Source of the DNA: Paraburkholderia phosphatilytica
Lineage (GTDB): Bacteria; Pseudomonadota; Gammaproteobacteria; Burkholderiales; Burkholderiaceae
Direction: 5' to 3'
Length of the DNA stretch: 64,000 bases
NCBI RefSeq assembly: GCF_003443895.1
Contig: NZ_QQOA01000015.1
Span: forward strand, 105,731 to 169,730
The notes beneath the pieces are model-generated. The model searched no databases and was not told the DNA's origin. It saw only the letters and a list, made by a program, of their open reading frames with translations. The translations under genes and the position numbers were made by a program. Of this stretch, positions 62,126-64,000 are shown one piece after another (within the stretch, counting starts at the first letter, position 1; every line of letters starts with the position of its first letter).

Positions 62126-63493
62126 CTATAGTCGCAACGATGGAAGTCCGAGGGAGCCAAGATAGCGGTTGGTGAGTGCACGTTGCAGGGCCGGACTATG
62201 ACTCAGGCGCCATGCAGCGTGAGGAGAACCGACCGTTTGGGCGGCCAGTTGCCGGTCAATTCCGCGACCCGTCAACTCCCGGAACCGGTTGCGGCTGTTG
62301 CCCCACTGTTGCCAGAAGATGCAGCGAACTCGTCGGCGCACCCACTCATCAAGTCGCTGTAATGTACTTGGCGTCTCGCAGAAGCCGAAGTAGCCACGCC
62401 ACCCGGTGAGGTAGCGTTTTAGCCGCTCCATCAACTGCTCAATGCTGATCCCTCGTTTGCGTTGAGTCAGTTCCCGGATGCGCTCCTTGAAGCGGGCCAG
62501 TGCCTTGGGCGCAATACGCCTTTTGGCCCTGTCTCCGCCCGAGAACGTGAATCCCAGAAACTTCCGCATGCGAGGCCGCGCGACCGCGCTCTTCGCTTCA
62601 TTGACCTTCAGCTTCAACCTGCCGGTGAGGAAGGCCTTCAGCCCTGCCATCACCCGCTGGCCGGCACGTTCGCTGCGTACGTAGACGTTGCAATCGTCGG
62701 CGTACCTCACGAACCGCAGTCCGCGTTGCTCAAGCAGCTTGTCAAGATCGTCGAGCATCAGATTGGATAATAACGGTGACAGCGGACCGCCCTGGGGCGT
62801 GCCCTCATCCGTTGCACCAACCAGCCCGTTCTCCAGCACACCCGCCGTCAGGAAGGCGCGGATCAGCTTCAACATGCGCCTGTCGCTGATCCGGCTGGCC
62901 ACCCGGCTCATCAGGATATCGTGGTTCACGCGGTCAAAGAACTGCGCCAGATCCAGGTCTACCACCCAGCCATGTCCGGCCTGGATGTAACCCTGTGCGC
63001 GCGCCACGGCCTGATGCGCCGAGCGTCCCGGACGAAAGCCATAACTGGAGTCCGAGAACGTCGGGTCCCACTGCCTTTGCAGCACCTGCAACACCGCCTG
63101 CTGGACGAGCCTGTCGAGTGCAGAGGGAATACCGAGCTTGCGCACGCCCCCTCCATCCGGCTTGGGTATCTCGACCCGTCTCACAGGTTGTGGTTGGTAG
63201 GTTCCCTCGAGCAGTGAGGCCCCTATCGTCGGCCAATGCTCCCGCAGGTACGCCGGTAATGCCTGAACCGTCATGCCGTCCACGCCCGGTGCACCCTTGT
63301 TCGCTTTCACACGCTTCAACGCCTGCTTCAGGTTCTCCCTTTCGCAGACTTCTTCCATCAGTCGGTCACAAGCCGACGGGCTTTCAGGCTCGGGGTTCGC
63401 CGCCACAGGTTCAGCCCCTCGATCTGCGGCCCTCGGGGCTTCACCCCTGCCTCCGCTGCCGAGGACGCGATGCGTTTTCTGCTGCGCTCCCAT
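62126..63493 (-). CDS. ltrA: Group II intron reverse transcriptase/maturase
   Basis: A 455-residue RT/maturase. RT blocks: IPSALDRLVQQAVLQVL, YGFRPGRSAHQAV, VDLDLAQFFDRVNHD, GTPQGGPLSPLLSNL and the catalytic YADD in RFVRYADDCNVYV. The maturase (X) domain includes LTGWRGYFGFCETPS; the protein ends ...NRYLGSLGLPSLRL with no HNH endonuclease domain. It would splice the intron RNA and carry out retrotransposition using nicked or single-stranded targets, as endonuclease-less introns do. GGAGAACT precedes the ATG. Confidence 0.97.
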   Translation of the reverse strand: MGAQQKTHRVLGSGGRGEAPRAADRGAEPVAANPEPESPSACDRLMEEVCERENLKQALKRVKANKGAPGVDGMTVQALPAYLREHWPTIGASLLEGTYQPQPVRRVEIPKPDGGGVRKLGIPSALDRLVQQAVLQVLQRQWDPTFSDSSYGFRPGRSAHQAVARAQGYIQAGHGWVVDLDLAQFFDRVNHDILMSRVASRISDRRMLKLIRAFLTAGVLENGLVGATDEGTPQGGPLSPLLSNLMLDDLDKLLEQRGLRFVRYADDCNVYVRSERAGQRVMAGLKAFLTGRLKLKVNEAKSAVARPRMRKFLGFTFSGGDRAKRRIAPKALARFKERIRELTQRKRGISIEQLMERLKRYLTGWRGYFGFCETPSTLQRLDEWVRRRVRCIFWQQWGNSRNRFRELTGRGIDRQLAAQTVGSPHAAWRLSHSPALQRALTNRYLGSLGLPSLRL

Positions 63494-63905
63494 GTCGAGT
63501 TCTCCGGCTTACTCGCCGCTCCTTTCCGTTCAGGCCTTCAGGCATAACCACCGCCCTACTATGCCTTCTGCTGACTCCTGCACGGCGCTCAACGGCCCTT
63601 GCGGGCCGCTCAGTCCTGATTCCAGGACGCCGCGCAGGCCTCCCGGGGTAAGCCCAACCGCCTTCACCACACACCTGCCAGATCTATCACCTCAGCCCTT
63701 GATGGTCGTGGACTTCGCGATCAATGGCTCGCTCGTCCGACTGGGTAGGCCTCGTATCTGGTTTCTGTTCGTCAGGTCGTGGCTTTGCTACACGCTTCCT
63801 TCAGACCCCGCCTCACGACGACGCCCTTGCGTTTCACTAGCCCTTCACCACCATCAGGTTGGGCAGGGGACTCTCACCCCCAAGCTGTTGGGCATGCTCG
63901 GCACA

Positions 63906-64000
63906 ATCGAGTAGGGTGAGGGGTTACCCCCTCAGCCCTCTCACACCACCGTACGTGCGGTTCCGCATACGGCGGTTCAGTTCATGCTCTGGAGGCGATC
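63906..64000 (-). mobile_element. 3' end of a second, upstream group II intron
   Basis: On the minus strand, a domain V hairpin (63943-63978; GAACCGCCGTA / TACGGTGGTG with upper stem TGCG/CGCA, loop GAAC and CG bulge) is followed by a domain VI-like stem (GAGGGGGTAACCCCTC) and the ending CCTACTCGAT at 63906. The next intron starts one base later. The rest of this element lies outside the window. Its domain V differs from the downstream one at several paired positions, so the two are related but not identical. Confidence 0.75.

Larger units (their letters stand above)
62037..63904 (-). mobile_element. Group II intron with internal reverse transcriptase gene
   Basis: On the minus strand the element begins GTGCCGAGCATG (GUGYN-type intron start), has a structured 5' region of about 400 bases, the RT gene in domain IV, and ends with domain V (62076-62110) and domain VI closing in CCCTATCCCGAT at 62037. 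All parts expected for a full-length element of about 1.87 kb are present. It lies upstream of the desaturase gene, between genes, so it does little harm. Ends are approximate to a few bases. Confidence 0.85.

Overview
The window is GC-rich (roughly two thirds G+C by eye) and nearly all of it is chromosomal backbone. Gene content points to a betaproteobacterium of Burkholderia sensu lato, most likely Paraburkholderia or a close relative. Pointers are an acdS gene with a divergent Lrp-type regulator, small H-NS proteins with the TWSGRGKPP motif, a diaA-dolP-cytochrome c block beside rsmI, a form II cox-type molybdenum hydroxylase cluster, and a NodT-type efflux operon. No species can be named from the sequence alone.

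Layout. 1-3.5 kb: two short-chain dehydrogenases and a TetR repressor sharing a candidate operator, then acdR/acdS (ACC deaminase, which degrades the ethylene precursor of plants). 3.5-8.4 kb: a Tat-exported phosphoesterase, a chemoreceptor with a possible flagellar sigma-28 promoter, and an SDR/NTF2-like pair. 8.4-13.4 kb: an accessory segment with an XRE regulator, a divergent pair of unknown tandem paralogues, a ParDE-type toxin-antitoxin pair, the tail of a tyrosine integrase joined to an IS66 transposase fragment, and a Fic-family protein whose catalytic His is Gln. It ends beside tRNA-Ala(CGC). 13.5-24.5 kb: housekeeping genes (cytochrome c, dolP, diaA, a decayed yraN, rsmI, rlpA, a metallo-beta-lactamase-fold hydrolase, an exonuclease-like protein, an Lrp regulator, a CDF metal exporter, H-NS, a HugZ-like protein and an MFS carrier). 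24.6-44.5 kb: a Thr-Pro repeat lipoprotein, a JmjC-like oxygenase, a Liv-type binding protein, nitronate monooxygenase, dienelactone hydrolase, amidase, an MHS transporter, HiPIP, an L-2-hydroxyglutarate oxidase-like enzyme, a AAA+ ATPase, an EEP nuclease, fpr, vapBC, a soluble histidine kinase/NarL pair and an amino acid permease. 44.7-52.3 kb: one long operon, coxS-L-M-D-E-G plus an XdhC-family gene, encoding a form II CODH-like hydroxylase and its maturation factors. 52.3-62 kb: srkA, a small conserved protein, an RND pump operon (pump, adaptor, outer-membrane channel), a 61-residue membrane protein and a fatty acid desaturase. 62.0-64 kb: a complete group II intron with its reverse transcriptase, preceded directly by the 3' end of another group II intron.

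How parts fit together. The cox operon carries its own cofactor insertion and maturation genes (MoxR-type ATPase, VWA protein, CoxG, XdhC), so it looks like a self-contained enzyme system of unknown substrate. The RND operon encodes all three layers of an efflux machine. AcdR/AcdS forms a regulator-enzyme unit typical of plant-associated bacteria. Mobile DNA is confined to about 8.4-13.4 kb and 62-64 kb.

Start codons were chosen by Shine-Dalgarno spacing and family alignment from memory. No database search was possible, so family names rest on recognised motifs.
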